The position numbers and the translations under genes are program-made. The notes under the pieces were generated by a model that had not been told where the DNA came from, made no database searches, and worked only from the letters and a program-made list of their open reading frames with translations. DNA of 64,000 nucleotides from Primulina eburnea (lineage: Eukaryota; Streptophyta; Magnoliopsida; Lamiales; Gesneriaceae). Below are positions 1-11,232 of this stretch, piece after piece. The stretch is from NCBI RefSeq assembly GCF_022965805.1, contig NC_133105.1, positions 29,792,277 through 29,856,276 of the forward strand, given 5' to 3'. How positions within the stretch are numbered: position 1 is the first letter of the stretch; each line of letters begins with the position of its first letter.

Positions 1-1225
1 AATTTAGTTTATAATCGTGGCGGTTAATGATTGGATCAAGATATATAATATTGGATCAATTAATTATTGTGATAATTAATTGATAGTGTATGATATGTGA
101 TATTATGCATGAAGGATGATCAAAAGCCCAAGCCCAATTTGCTAGGTGTATGCTAGGATATTTTGTGTTGAATGATTGTAATAATTATCAAATTTAAAGT
201 GGGCTTGGTTTATGGCCCGTTCCCACCCCATGAGATGTATCCCTATTTGTCATGGATATTTATTTGTAAATATTAGTATAGTGGATGATCAAGATTGGAA
301 GATTGTGGCCATGATGATTATGAAGATCGAAGACATGTAAATATTGGAAACTAATGTAATAGTTGCATTGCATCCCGTGCATTTACCCTAGGATTGGACC
401 TAGGCCCGTGTTTAGCTCACACGGTCCGTTAGTATTGGGGCGATTGATCATCCTTGTTTGTGTACTGTTTATAATATATGCATGATATGTTATAAATAAT
501 GAGTATGTGCGTTATTATTATGATAATAACAAAGTTGCATGAATCCGGCAAATATACGATCAAACATGGCGAGCTTGTAAAATAAAATTAATGATGAGAT
601 CTTTCAAAATTAAAAACCCTCATTTTGAATAAGATTCAAAAATTAATATCAAGCCCGAAAAGGAGAATTATAAATTTGTTTATAATTTCCATGTCTTCCA
701 TCGACAAATGGGTGCATGACGAATCGCTACCCGTACTCGGGCTCGGCTCATATTATTGGGGGGCCCTTAGTACCGGAAAGCTGTGACATCCATTTGACAT
801 GGGGATGTGAACTACGTGGAACTCAATGACTTCGGCTCATATTATTGAGGGAACTCTTGGCGACCGTCCATTAAGGTTCAACATCGATGGGTAAGGCTTG
901 ACACGTGAAGATGAACGACGTCATATTATTGGGTCCTAATCAAACGTGAGACAAACGTTTACGTAGAGGGTTGCATTGTGATGCAATTGGAAACTACCTT
1001 TTAGGAATTGTGGTTGGCTGATATTATTCGTGATCATAATTTGCTAATTGGACCTTACGTACCTACTGAGGAAAGTAGTTTCCCGTTTTCACTAGAGGGT
1101 AGTGAAAGATGTCAAAATAGTGGGAGCAAATATTTATGAAGTAAAAGTCCAAACTTCATATCTTACTAAATATTTTAAAATAGTCATCAACATTTATCTG
1201 TTTTACTTTTCAGTACAAATTGAAA
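1..1225 (+). other. Untranslated leader of copia A (3' two-thirds)
   Basis: AT-rich non-coding leader, alignable with 23217-24440 in copia B and with 42668-43890 (reverse) in copia C. Several ATGs precede the gag start, so a ribosome would not simply scan to gag. Just before gag there is a pyrimidine-rich tract ending in CAG (1197-1213) that looks like a splice acceptor and is kept in all three copies. I see no gene in this stretch. Confidence 0.8.
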
Positions 1226-2086
1226 ATGTCTTCGATGCGCAATCCGATATCTGTAATACTCGACAAACACATATTAACTGGACCTAATTACCTCACTTGG
1301 CTAAGAAACCTAAAAATCGTCTTGAATTCGGAAAGGGTAGCATATACACTGACTGAGTCGCCCCCTGTTGAGGCTCCGACTGACTGCAATCCTGAGGAAT
1401 TGCAGGCTTACAAGGAATGGTGTGACCATGACTTGATAGCCAGGTGTTATATGCTGACTTCTATGAATGATGAGCTGCAGAGGCGTTTTGAGGATGCAAA
1501 GAATGCTGCTGACATTCATAAGCACCTCAAAGAGCTCTTTGGTGAGCAGACTCGACCTCTTAGGCATGCTACCGTCAAGGAGCTGATCACTATGCGCATG
1601 CAAGATGGGGCCTCGGTCCATGAGCATGGCCTGAAGTTGATCGGGCGCGTAGACAAGCTCGTTGGCATGGGTCCGATCTTGCCTTCGGAGTTGACCACCG
1701 ACGTGTTGCTCTTATCGCTGCCTAGCTCATTTGATCCTTTTGTGGTGAACTTCAACATGAACAAGATTGAACCGACCCTTGAGGAGTTGGTGAATATGCT
1801 TGTTACGTTTGAATCAACCATCAAGAAAGAGGAGTTGGTTCTTTATGTGGGTTCTTCATCTGGTACGAAGATTGATCCACATGGGAAGGGAAAGAAGTGT
1901 TCTTTCCAACGTCCCAAGAAAAACGTGCCCTTGTTGAGGCAATTTCCGAATCCCGTTGTGGCAGCCACACCAGTTAAGGCTGACAAGACTAGTGATGTTT
2001 GTCATCACTGCAAGAAGCCTGGACATTGGAGGCGAAATTGCAAGGAATATCTGGCCCAGAAGAGTTCTGGAAACGGTATGTTCTAA
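1226..2086 (+). pseudogene. gag: copia A gag, ending at a premature stop
   Basis: The open frame encodes a copia capsid/nucleocapsid. It has the N-terminal GPNYLTWLRNLK region and the internal ELFGEQTRPLRHATVKEL stretch of plant copia Gag (UBN2 type), followed by one CX2CX4HX4C zinc knuckle (CHHCKKPGHWRRNC) near residue 265 that would bind the RNA genome. The ATG at 1226 matches the MSS start of copies B and C; the frame is open 6 nt further upstream, but only from a TTG. In B and C, gag runs on into protease in one frame. Here a Tyr codon has become TAA (2084-2086) just before protease, so only the Gag half could be made. It would act in the cytoplasm in virus-like particles if expressed. 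Confidence 0.88.
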
Positions 2087-4464
2087 ATTGAAGTAAACAT
2101 TTCAATTAACTCTACTTCTTGGGTATTAGATACCGGTTGTGACTCACATCTCTGTAATGGGTTACAAGTGATGGGAAGAAGTAGGAAGCTTAAGGAAGTT
2201 GTGACCTTCTAGAGGATGGGCAATGGAGCAAGAGTTGCTTCCAAGGCTAATGAAGATGTTTACTTATTATTGAACATTAGTCTTAAGTTAATTTTATGAG
2301 ATGTTTTGTTTGTACCTAATTTTGTAAAAACATTGTTTCCATTTCTATGCTGATAAAAATGGATATTCTTGTTTATTTTGCAAAGGTGTTTGCAACATTT
2401 ACATGAATAAATGTTTGATTGGTACTGGTGAACTTGAAAACGATTTCTATAACTTAAAATTGAAAGATATTCCACTAAATGTCCATTCAAAGGCATACAC
2501 CATATGAGATATGGATGGGAAAGCCTCCTAAGTATTCTTATCTTAGAATATGGGGGTGCCCTGCTTATGAAGCAGGTAGTGGGAGATAAATTGGATAGTC
2601 GATCCATTTTATGTTACTTTGTGGGATATCCAAGGAATTAAGTTGGATATCATTTCTATCATCCCCAAGAAACAAAGGTGTTTGTTTCTAGGAATGCAAC
2701 CTTTTTGGAAAAGGAATTTCTATTGGATAGAAAAGGGGAGATGATAGAACTCGAAGAGGTTCAAGAGACACCCACAATTATAGAACCCACACCCGAAGAG
2801 CCAAGTGAGGAGATACAAGCTCCTAGAAAATCCGAGAGAGTCTCGAGACCACCTATGAGGCATGGTCAGCTTCTTGAAGAGGGCCATGATGAGCCTAACC
2901 ATGGATGTGATCCAAGGACCTTCAAGGAAGCATTATCTGATGCCGATTCATCCAAGTGGCTTGAAGCGATGGAATCTGAGATGAATTCCATGCATTCGAA
3001 CCAAGTGTGGAATCTCGTGGATCGACCTGAGGGAATTGTTTCCATAGGGTGTAAATGGATTTACAAGAGGAAACTTGGGGCGGATGGGAAGGTATTGATC
3101 TTCAAGACGTGATTGGTGGCAAAAGGATATACTCAAAGACAAGGAGTTGACATTGAGGAAACCTTTTCACCAGTTGCAATGTTCTAGTCTATAAGGATAT
3201 TGCTAGCCATAGCTGCATAGTATGACTATGAGATATGGCAGATGGATGTTAAGACAGCCTTTCTTAATGTGGATATTAGGGAAGAGATTTACATGTCTCA
3301 AACCTGGAGGGTTTACATCTATCGGAAGTGAGCATATGGTATGCAAACTTCAGAGATCTATTTATGGTCTAAAGCAGGCATCTAGGAGTTGGAACCTTAG
3401 ATTCGATAGTACAATCAAAGAGTTGATTTACTAAGAATCCTGAGGAACCCTGTGTGTATAAGAAGGTCAGTGGGAGTGTTGTGACATTCCTGGTGCTTTA
3501 TGTTGATGACATTCTACTCATTGGGAATGATGTAGGAATGTTGCAATCAACTAAGTTCTTGATGCAGGACTTGGGTGAAGCATCTTTGTATTGGGATACG
3601 GATTTATAGAGATAGATCAAAAAGATTGCTTGGTCTCACCCAGTCCACATACATTGATACCATCGTGAAGCCGTTCTCGATGCATGAGTTCAAGAGAGGA
3701 CATCTACCAAAGTGTCATGGCGTGACCCTATCCAAGTCTATGTCTCCCAAGACTGATGCAGAGATAGCGGCGATGACAAGCATTCCTTATGCATCTGCGA
3801 TTGGTAGCATCATGTATGAGATGATATCTACACGTCATGACGTGGCTTTGGCGCTAAGTGTAGTGAGTAGATATCAATCGAACCCTGGTCTTCCACACTG
3901 GAAAGCTGTGAAAGACATCCTCAAGTAGTTGAGAAGGACCAATAAATTGTTCTTGGTCTATGGGGGGGAGAACTGAAATTTGAAGGCTATACCGACTCTA
4001 GCTTCCAAAGCGATATCGATGACTCGAAGTCAACCTCTGGGTTTGTATTCATGCTCAATGGTGCTGCTGTCTCTTGGAAGAGTTCCAAGCAAGACAATAC
4101 TGCGGATTCCAGCACAGAGGCCGAATACATTGCTGCATCAGATGCAGCAAGGGAGGCTGTTTGGATAAGGAATTTCGTCTAACAGTTGGACGTCATTCCT
4201 AATGGAGTTGCTCCTGTCCCGGTGTTGTGTGACAAGACGGGAGCTTTAGCTCAAGCAAAGGAGCCAAGGTCTCATCAGGAGTCCAAACATGTATTGAGAA
4301 AATACCACATCCTCGGAGAGATTGTGGAAAGTAGAGAAGTGTCTTTTGACATAGTCGGCTCCGCAGATAATGTTGCTGATCCACTAGCTAAGCCTTTACC
4401 TGGACCATTATTCGAGATGCATCGCGAATTAATGGGTTTAAAGCATATGGGTAGTTGGCTCTAG
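2087..4464 (+). pseudogene. pol: copia A pol remnant (protease, RT, RNase H; integrase core deleted)
   Basis: Decayed pol in the copia order. Protease is recognisable as VLDTG near 2130, with a stop downstream. A 657-nt in-frame deletion relative to copia B, at about 2480-2490, removed the end of the GAG-pre-integrase segment and the integrase catalytic core. The integrase C-terminal part and a Pro/Glu-rich linker follow (2678-3112). RT is broken by stops and frameshifts but still shows YVDDILLIGND at about 3500. A 15-bp loss lies at about 3556. RNase H is seen as TEAEYIA near 4120, and the last piece (4186-4464) ends in the conserved MGSW-L terminus. No functional enzyme can be encoded. Confidence 0.9.
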
Positions 4465-4478
4465 TGCAAGTGGGAGAT
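4464..4478 (+). promoter_or_regulatory. copia A polypurine tract
   Basis: GTGCAAGTGGGAGAT lies directly before the 3' LTR terminus TGTTAG. It is the expected plus-strand DNA priming site and is identical in copia B (30538-30552) and in copia C (38721-38735, reverse). Confidence 0.8.
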
Positions 4479-6631
4479 TGTTAGAGTAGGTGCCCGTCGA
4501 GCCAAGTGTTGGCCGAGTGTTCACAATGAAACTCTATGTATAAGCAATCTTTATTTTAGTAATATTTGATATTATTACTTTGGGACATCTTTATCTGTAT
4601 ACCCATGCCAGTTGCATAGATAAAGCCCTTGAATATATAAATAGTAGAAAGAATATGAGATGCTCATATGATGAGTATCATGAAACTCATATTTGGAATA
4701 CTGTATATTCTAAACGGTTCCTAGTCGATTCAGCCGCCACTAAGAAGGATATAGGCCGCTCGAGTTCGAGACTAGTATCTGCGATGTGAGTACCATGTTT
4801 CATTGGTAGGGGACATTGTGATGTCCGAGCATGCAGATAGGTGCTCCTGGTAGAGTGCACTGAACAACCCTCCATAAAGGACTTTCCAAGTGGTTCTCAC
4901 TTATCGAGTGGAAACGTCCTAGTTTATGGTTGTACACCATTAGTCCTTATGACCCGGGACAACATTGAGACTCTATGTGCTAGCGTTTCACTTTGACTTG
5001 TTTACCGAGTCTCATGGGGTCATCAGGTGGCAAGGTTGGGTGTTATGTCGAAACATATAGGAGTCGATGCATTGTAGTCGGGGATTCACCGCTTACCTTC
5101 GGGTATGGATATCCTATGTGTTATCATGTGTATGTAGGTTGAAATCTCTGGCCAGATTATGGTGGTAATTGTGAAAGGGGTTTCATAGATTACACCATTG
5201 ATGCAACTACGACATGACACATAGTATCGATTCATTGACAACTCTCGATGTACCAATGGTTGTCGAATCGGTCGGGATATATGAGTTGAAGGGACCGTAC
5301 TGTACGCTAACCATAATTGAATGGTTCTTGCAGGCACTATCATTTGATACCTAGGGAATCATGTAAGCGATGCTGCTAGGCATTTAACATGATTGGTTGG
5401 GTATTATCAGACTTGAGTTCTGACGTTCTTGTTTTCAAGGTGTTGATAAGTAAGAATGGAGCAATTGGGGTATGCTCATATAAGGACATGTTTAGTCCGA
5501 ATCACATGGAGATGTGAACCCACGGCTAGTTGTATCAATGAACCATTGAGGGCCACACAAGTACTGGCTTTCTAGATCCCGTTGAGAAGTAAAAATAGTT
5601 CAATGTGTTGAACGGCTTATAAAGGAGTTTACAAGCGTAGGGAAAATTAGAAGTATGACTTCTATAAAGGAGAAAATAGTTCAATGTGTTGAACGGCTTA
5701 TAAATGAGTTTATAAACGTAAAGAAAAATAGAAATATGACTTATATGAGAGAAATGTAAATTTTGATTTATGGAAGTGTTCCTAAATTAAAATTTGGCCA
5801 AGTGAATAATGTATATGAAAATTGTGATTTTCATAGACATTATTATGGACTAAATTAAATTAATTCAAGTGTTGAATTAATTAAACACTAGTGGACCTAG
5901 TAGAGTCCAAATAATTAAAATTAATTCAAGTGTTGAATTAAATAAATCATATTGAGTCTTGTAGAGCTCAATTTAAATTAATTATTTAACTAGTGGGACT
6001 TGAGTAAATTCAAGTAATGTTTAATTAGTCTCAAATATGTTTGAGATAATTAAATTTAGTCCATGGTTTTTTTTTAATTTATTAAAAACCATATAATATA
6101 TGCATGCATGGGAGGTGAAGAGTTGGAGACAACTTTTGCAACTATCAAGGCTTGGCATGCTACTTTTGTCTCTACTTTTTACAAGACCAAGACAAGTCTC
6201 CATTCCCTTCAATTGCAATAGCAATGGCCGAAATACTCCCTCAATTCTCTCCAAGTTTTTCTCTCATTTTTCTTCTTCAAGTGTTGAGGAATGAAAAATA
6301 CTTCTCTTTGAAAAATGCTCTAATTTTTCTAGTGCAAAATTAGAGTGGTTCTAGCTAGTTGGTGGTGGGCTTAATATTTGAGCAAGGTGGGCTCAAAGGA
6401 AGCTTGAAGATTGTCTTGCCATTGAAGAGCTTAGTTGTATATCAACTAAGTTGGAGCCATCATCAATCTTTTAAGATTGATAGGTACATTTCTATAAACA
6501 CCCAATGTATGTCATTTTTGGTGTTTATTGTATTTGCTACACATTATCATGAGGTGGCCGAATTTTTGATGAAAATTTAAAATTTTTAAACTTCCGTTGC
6601 GCTTCCGGTCACCGTAACCGATCCCCTTTCA
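4479..6631 (+). repeat. copia A 3' LTR (2153 bp)
   Basis: Runs from TGTTAGAGTAGGTGC to ACCGATCCCCTTTCA and ends where gypsy G1 coding sequence resumes. It contains an 81-bp tandem duplication (about 5590-5757), two AT-rich palindromes in U3 with arms AATTAATTCAA/TTGAATTAATT (5858-5882 and 5919-5943, the second with one mismatch), and a TATA-like ATATAATATA at 6091-6100 about 150 bp downstream. Short ORFs on both strands recur in every LTR copy and are not taken as genes. Confidence 0.93.
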
Positions 6632-9022
6632 CATTATACTCACCCGGCAAGTCGAGTTTGTAGGCATTGTCATTGATCCTCACAAGAACTTGGAATGGTC
6701 CATCGCCCCTAGGTAATAGCTTTGAGCGTCGCTTCTCCGGAAACCTCTCCTTCCTCAAGTGTAGCCACACCCAATCGCCCTTCTCAAATACCACCTTATT
6801 TTTCCCTTTGTTGGCTTGCCTAGCATATTGTTCATTCTTCTTCTCAATGTTGGCTTTGGCCTTTTCATGCAACCCCCTAACAAATTCAGCCTTCTTTTTG
6901 CCATCCATGTTTAAGCTTTCACTCACAGGTAAAGACATCAAATCCAACGGAGTCAAAGGATTAAAACCGTATACAATTTCAAATGGCGAATAGTTAGTAG
7001 TAGAATGCACACAACGATTATAAGCAAACTCAACAAATGGCAAGCAATTCTCCCAATTCTTTAAGTTCTTCTTGAGAATAGCACGTAATAAAGTTCCTAA
7101 CGTCCTATTAACTACCTCAGTTTGACCATCAGTTTGAGGGTGATAGGTCGTAGAAAACAGTAATTTAGTGCCAAGTTTAGCCCACAGTGTTTTCCAAAAG
7201 TAACTTAAGAATTTAACATCACGGTCCGACACAATGGTCCTAGGCATGCCATGCAGCCTAACGACTTTTCTAAAGAATAGGTCCGCAATGTTAGATGCAT
7301 CATCAGTCTTGTGACAAGCAATAAAGTGTGCCATTTTAGAAAACCTATCCACAACAACAAATATAGAGTCTCTCCCCTTCTTTGTCCTAGGTAACCCCAA
7401 AACAAAGTCCATAGAGATATCAACCCAAGGTACACTAGGGACGGGAAGTGGTGTATATAATCCATGTGGTAGTGTCCTGGACTTAGCTTGTCTACAAGTT
7501 ACGCATCTCTCACAAATACGCTCAACATCACGTTTCATGTGTGGCCAATAAAAATGTTCATGCAATGCACTTAAAGTTTTAGCCACACCAAAATGCCCCA
7601 TCAAGCCACCCCCATGTGCTTCCGTAACAAGTAACTCACGAATTGATGACTTAGGAATGCACAATCTATCCTCTCTAAACAAGAAACCCTTATGCAAATA
7701 GAATTTATCATGTTGACCATGCATACAAGTTTCAAACACTTCTTTAAAATCATCATCTAGCACATACAATTCTTTAACAAGCTCAAACCCCAAGATTTTA
7801 GATTCCAAAGTAGAGAAAAGCACATACCTCCGGGATAGTGCGTCGGCCACTATATTTTCCTTACCTTGTTTGTACTTGATGATGTAGGGGAACGTCTCTA
7901 TGAACGCCACCCACTTGGCATGCCGCTTGTTCAGCATTTGTTGACCTTTAAGGTGCTTTAGAGATTCATGGTCCGTATGGATCACAAATTCCTTAGGCCT
8001 CAAGTAGTGCTGCCACGTCTCTAGAGTCCTCACAAGTGCGTAGAACTCCTTATCATACGTGGGATAGTTAAGCGCTGCCCCATTGAGATTTTCACTGAAG
8101 TAAGCCACCGGTCGTCCTCCTTGCATTAGCACTCCACCGATACCTACACCTGATGCATCACATTCAATTTCAAAAGTATTAGCAAAATCAAGTAACACAA
8201 GTAAAGGTGCATTAATCAATTTTTGCTTAATGAGATTAAAGGACTTCTCTTGCTCCTCGTCCCAATGGAATGGAACGTTCTTCTTTATCACCGCCATCAC
8301 CGGTGCCGCCAATGTGCTAAAATCTTTGACAAACCTCCTATAGAAGCTTGCAAGACCATGAAAACTTCGGACTTGACCAACATTAGTAGGCGTTGGCCAA
8401 TCTCGAATAGCACTTACCTTGTCTTCATCAACTTGTATACCCTGTGAACTTACCACAAAACCAAGGAAGACAAGTTTGCTAGTACAAAATCACATTTCTT
8501 CAAGTTAGCATACAAATTTTCAGACCTTAATGTGATTAGCACAAGTTTCAAGTGGTTAACATGCTCCTCTAAGTTTTTGCTATACACTAGGATATCATCA
8601 AAATAGGCCACAACAAATTTTCCTATGTGTGCACGCAAAACATGATTCATCAACCTCATAAAAGTGCTAGGTGCGTTAGTTAAGCCAAAAGGCATAACCA
8701 TCCACTCATACAACCCATATTTAGTTTTGAAAGCAGTTTTCCACTCATCACCTTCTCTCATCCTAATTTGGTGATACCCACTTCTCAAATCAATTTTGCT
8801 AAAAATGCAAGACCCATGCAATTCATCTAACATATCATCTAGTCTAGGTATGGGATGCCTATACTTAATGGTTATGTTATTGATTGCCCTACAATCCACA
8901 CACATACGCCATGAGCCATCTTTCTTAGGGACTAGTAACACGGGCACCGCACAAGGTGACATGGACTCACGCACAAACCCCTTATCTAATAGCTCACTTA
9001 CCTGTCGTTGCAGCTCCTTAGT
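6632..9022 (-). pseudogene. pol: G1 pol, RT-RNaseH-integrase part
   Basis: Read 9022 to 6632. RT has the Ty3 pattern: [46 protein letters not shown] and the catalytic [10 protein letters not shown] (about 8594-8610). RNase H begins FEIECDASG. Integrase follows with an HHCC zinc site ending [11 protein letters not shown], catalytic ISMDF, SDRDVKF and [13 protein letters not shown], and a C-terminal GPFQV / KLDLPGEYN segment. A 1-nt deletion in a T run (about 8485-8489) shifts frame between RT and RNase H, and copia A cuts the end at 6632. Upstream it is separated from its protease half by element E. It copied RNA and integrated cDNA when intact; it is now dead. Confidence 0.92.
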
Positions 9023-11217
9023 TGTGGGGACCCGGACGCTAATCATCTTCTTAATCATCGTTGGGATTTAATTATCAGTTCTGATAAACAGGGTCTAAAA
9101 ATTTTTCTTTTTAAAATGTAAATGCGGAAGGTAATGGAATCTAAATAATATACATCTCTGTATAACAACTACAATTCAGTAGAAAAGTACAATACTGTAC
9201 AACCTCAGTCTAAGGTTTAGTTACTAAGTTCAAGTAATAAAACAAGTCTACAGTAAGTCCGGAATCACCACGCTATCTAGTCCAGCCTCTTTCTCATCTT
9301 GACCCTGATCCAGCCCCACCTGTTGTCATGCACACATACAAAACAAGACAACAGCCGGATAACTCCGGTGAGAATAAATCCCAGTATAAAACATGGTAAA
9401 CATGCATATACATAAAATAAATCATGAAATATTCTATCATGAATATAATTGAAATCAATAGATTTCATAATCTATTAAATTTAATCAAGATAAGCATGCA
9501 ACTCGAATCAGATAAACATGCTACTCAAATCAAATCATAAAAACATGCTATCATGACTGAAAGCAATAACAATGGGTTTCATAATCTATGAAACCACATC
9601 CATAACCACATGCAGTTCTAGTCAAATCATGTCTAGACTCGACTCAACTATAACTCTAGGGATCCCGGTGTGAAAAAAACGTCAATGGCTGTCACCTACC
9701 CTCCCACTCGGGGTGACTGTACGTCTTATTCCTAGACTTCGGTCTGAGCTGTATCAACGACTGCAATAGGAGTCAGGGCTGCTCCTAAGCTGAGATACAC
9801 CGAACATCTAGATAGCTGACAATGGCTGTCAACGACTCTCCTATCTCAATGCAATGCATAACAATCTGTAAACAATGCATAATCATCTCAACATATAAAT
9901 ACATCATATTCAAATAAGAATATAAACGTAATCTAGTATGTGATTTTATTGGGAAACTCGAATAAGATCTTATTTGAGTTATATCTTCCCGTATATCACA
10001 TGAATTATACCTTTGTCCTCCCTGTCTGACAAAGACGAAGTCTGGTATTCAACTCTGTCCATATCAAATCTGAAATGACAATATCGAATACGCTGTGTCA
10101 ATGAATAACTCAATACACAATCTGTTCTGATCAATACTCAAATCAGTATATAATCTGATCAATATCTGAACAAGATACAATCTAATTCATGTCATCGACA
10201 TTACAATACAATCTGAATAAAGAGTCTGATCAATCTCAATCAATACTGAATCTGATCAATTTAAATCAACTGATGTTTTGACGGCATAACAATACAATCT
10301 GAATAACCCCGTCAATCTGAACATCACAAATAGAATACTGGAACTCATAATCTGTGTCAATACAATTCATAATCTGAATACTAACACAATTCTGATATAG
10401 AATCGCAATCAATATCTTTCAAAAATCATAACAATTACAGAAACGGTATGTTCTTTAATCTGACTTCAATTCTATAATGTCTACGGTAGTAGAAACACCA
10501 TATCTGAATCATATGCGGTTCTAGCAACATCATATGTTCAAAACATCTCAAAACGTAACGAAACTTACGTCCTTGTGTAGCTCGAGTCGAGAGGAACACG
10601 ATACTGCGTTCGGATTTGAATTCAGATGGACGGATCTTCGACAATCGCAAATCAAAAGGCGTAAAGATTTCCTCTTCAACACCTCGACTCCTTTTCCTGA
10701 ATTGTGAGGAATAACGTGTAATGCTCCTATATATATACTGCATGCAAATCGTAAAACATGGCCTCATTTTTCAAGCAACATGTAGGACCGCGGGTGCGGT
10801 CGTGTCATGCACCGCACCCATGCTTCGACATTATCTTTCATTTTCTGAAATTCACCACCGCGGGTGCGGTACATCTTAGACCGCGGGTGCGGTACCACCA
10901 CCGCGGGTGCGGTCTTGTTCTTACCGCGGGTGCGGTGTCGCCTCGAATAAAATTTGCCAACTTTCTGTCCATGCACCGCAGGTGCGGTCTTGGTTGCACC
11001 GCGGGTGCGGTGTGGCTTCGGCCTCACTTTCAAAATTTCATAATTGCATGCCCGCAGGTGCACTCCTGTTCTGGGCGCGGTTGCGGTCTTGCAAGCCCCA
11101 TTTTCTCACGTCTTTTCTTCCTTCATTGCATTTCATACATTCTCATATCTTCCGACTCTCACGTTAATGAAGACTAATAATCTTGGTTTATCAATTCTAC
11201 ACTTCTTGGGCATTACA
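9023..11217 (-). repeat. Element E 3' LTR (2195 bp)
   Basis: Defined by TG...CA ends, the TSD on the left and the polypurine tract on the right. Read on the minus strand, U3 carries at least seven GC-rich palindromic motifs (10787-11011), followed by a TATA-like run at 10738-10727. The rest of the LTR is AT-rich and matches the corresponding part of element F. The left copy keeps about 84 bp (around 9381-9465) that the right copy has lost. Confidence 0.9.
10787..11011 (-). repeat. Palindromic motif array in the E LTR U3
   Basis: The motif ACCGCGGGTGCGGT (arms ACCGC/GCGGT, 4-nt spacer) starts at 10787, 10857, 10880, 10900, 10923, 10975 (one base off) and 10998. The array ends about 50 bp upstream (minus sense) of the TATA-like run. 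The other LTR of E repeats it near 16791-17003 with some decay. An enhancer role is inference. Confidence 0.85.
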
Positions 11218-11232
11218 TTTCTCCCCCTCTTA
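11218..11232 (-). promoter_or_regulatory. Element E polypurine tract
   Basis: On the minus strand TAAGAGGGGGAGAAA abuts the 3' LTR terminus TGTAATGCCC. The same tract occurs in F at 59291-59305. Confidence 0.85.

Larger units (their letters stand above)
1..6631 (+). mobile_element. Ty1/copia LTR retrotransposon, copy A (5' part outside window)
   Basis: The element enters from the left. Window base 1 matches base 23217 of copia B, so its primer site and 5' LTR lie roughly 0.5 to 2.7 kb left of the window. In view are the leader, a decayed gag-pol and the complete 3' LTR. It is inserted in the integrase C-terminal part of gypsy G1: coding sequence resumes at 6632. The predicted 5-bp target duplication is CATTA (6632-6636), but its partner is outside the window. 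The gene order and RT type recall the Angela/BARE lineage of Ty1/copia (inference from recalled motifs). Its LTR belongs with the solo LTR at 25173-27334, because both carry the same internal tandem duplication that copia B and C lack. Confidence 0.93.

Noticed and set aside
5086..5343. 85-codon antisense ORF (starts MIVPARTIQLW) found in every copia LTR copy
   Set aside because: It lies inside the LTR, has no recognisable domain, is truncated in several copies by single changes, and recurs only because the LTRs are recent copies of each other.
10435..10767. 110-codon ORF in both LTRs of element E
   Set aside because: Located in the LTR leader downstream of the TATA-like run. The same region in element F has no such ORF, so it is a chance frame.
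10758..11177. Cys/Gly-rich ORFs across the ACCGCGGGTGCGGT array
   Set aside because: Same reason: products of a short repeat in LTR U3, without domains and not kept in the sister element.
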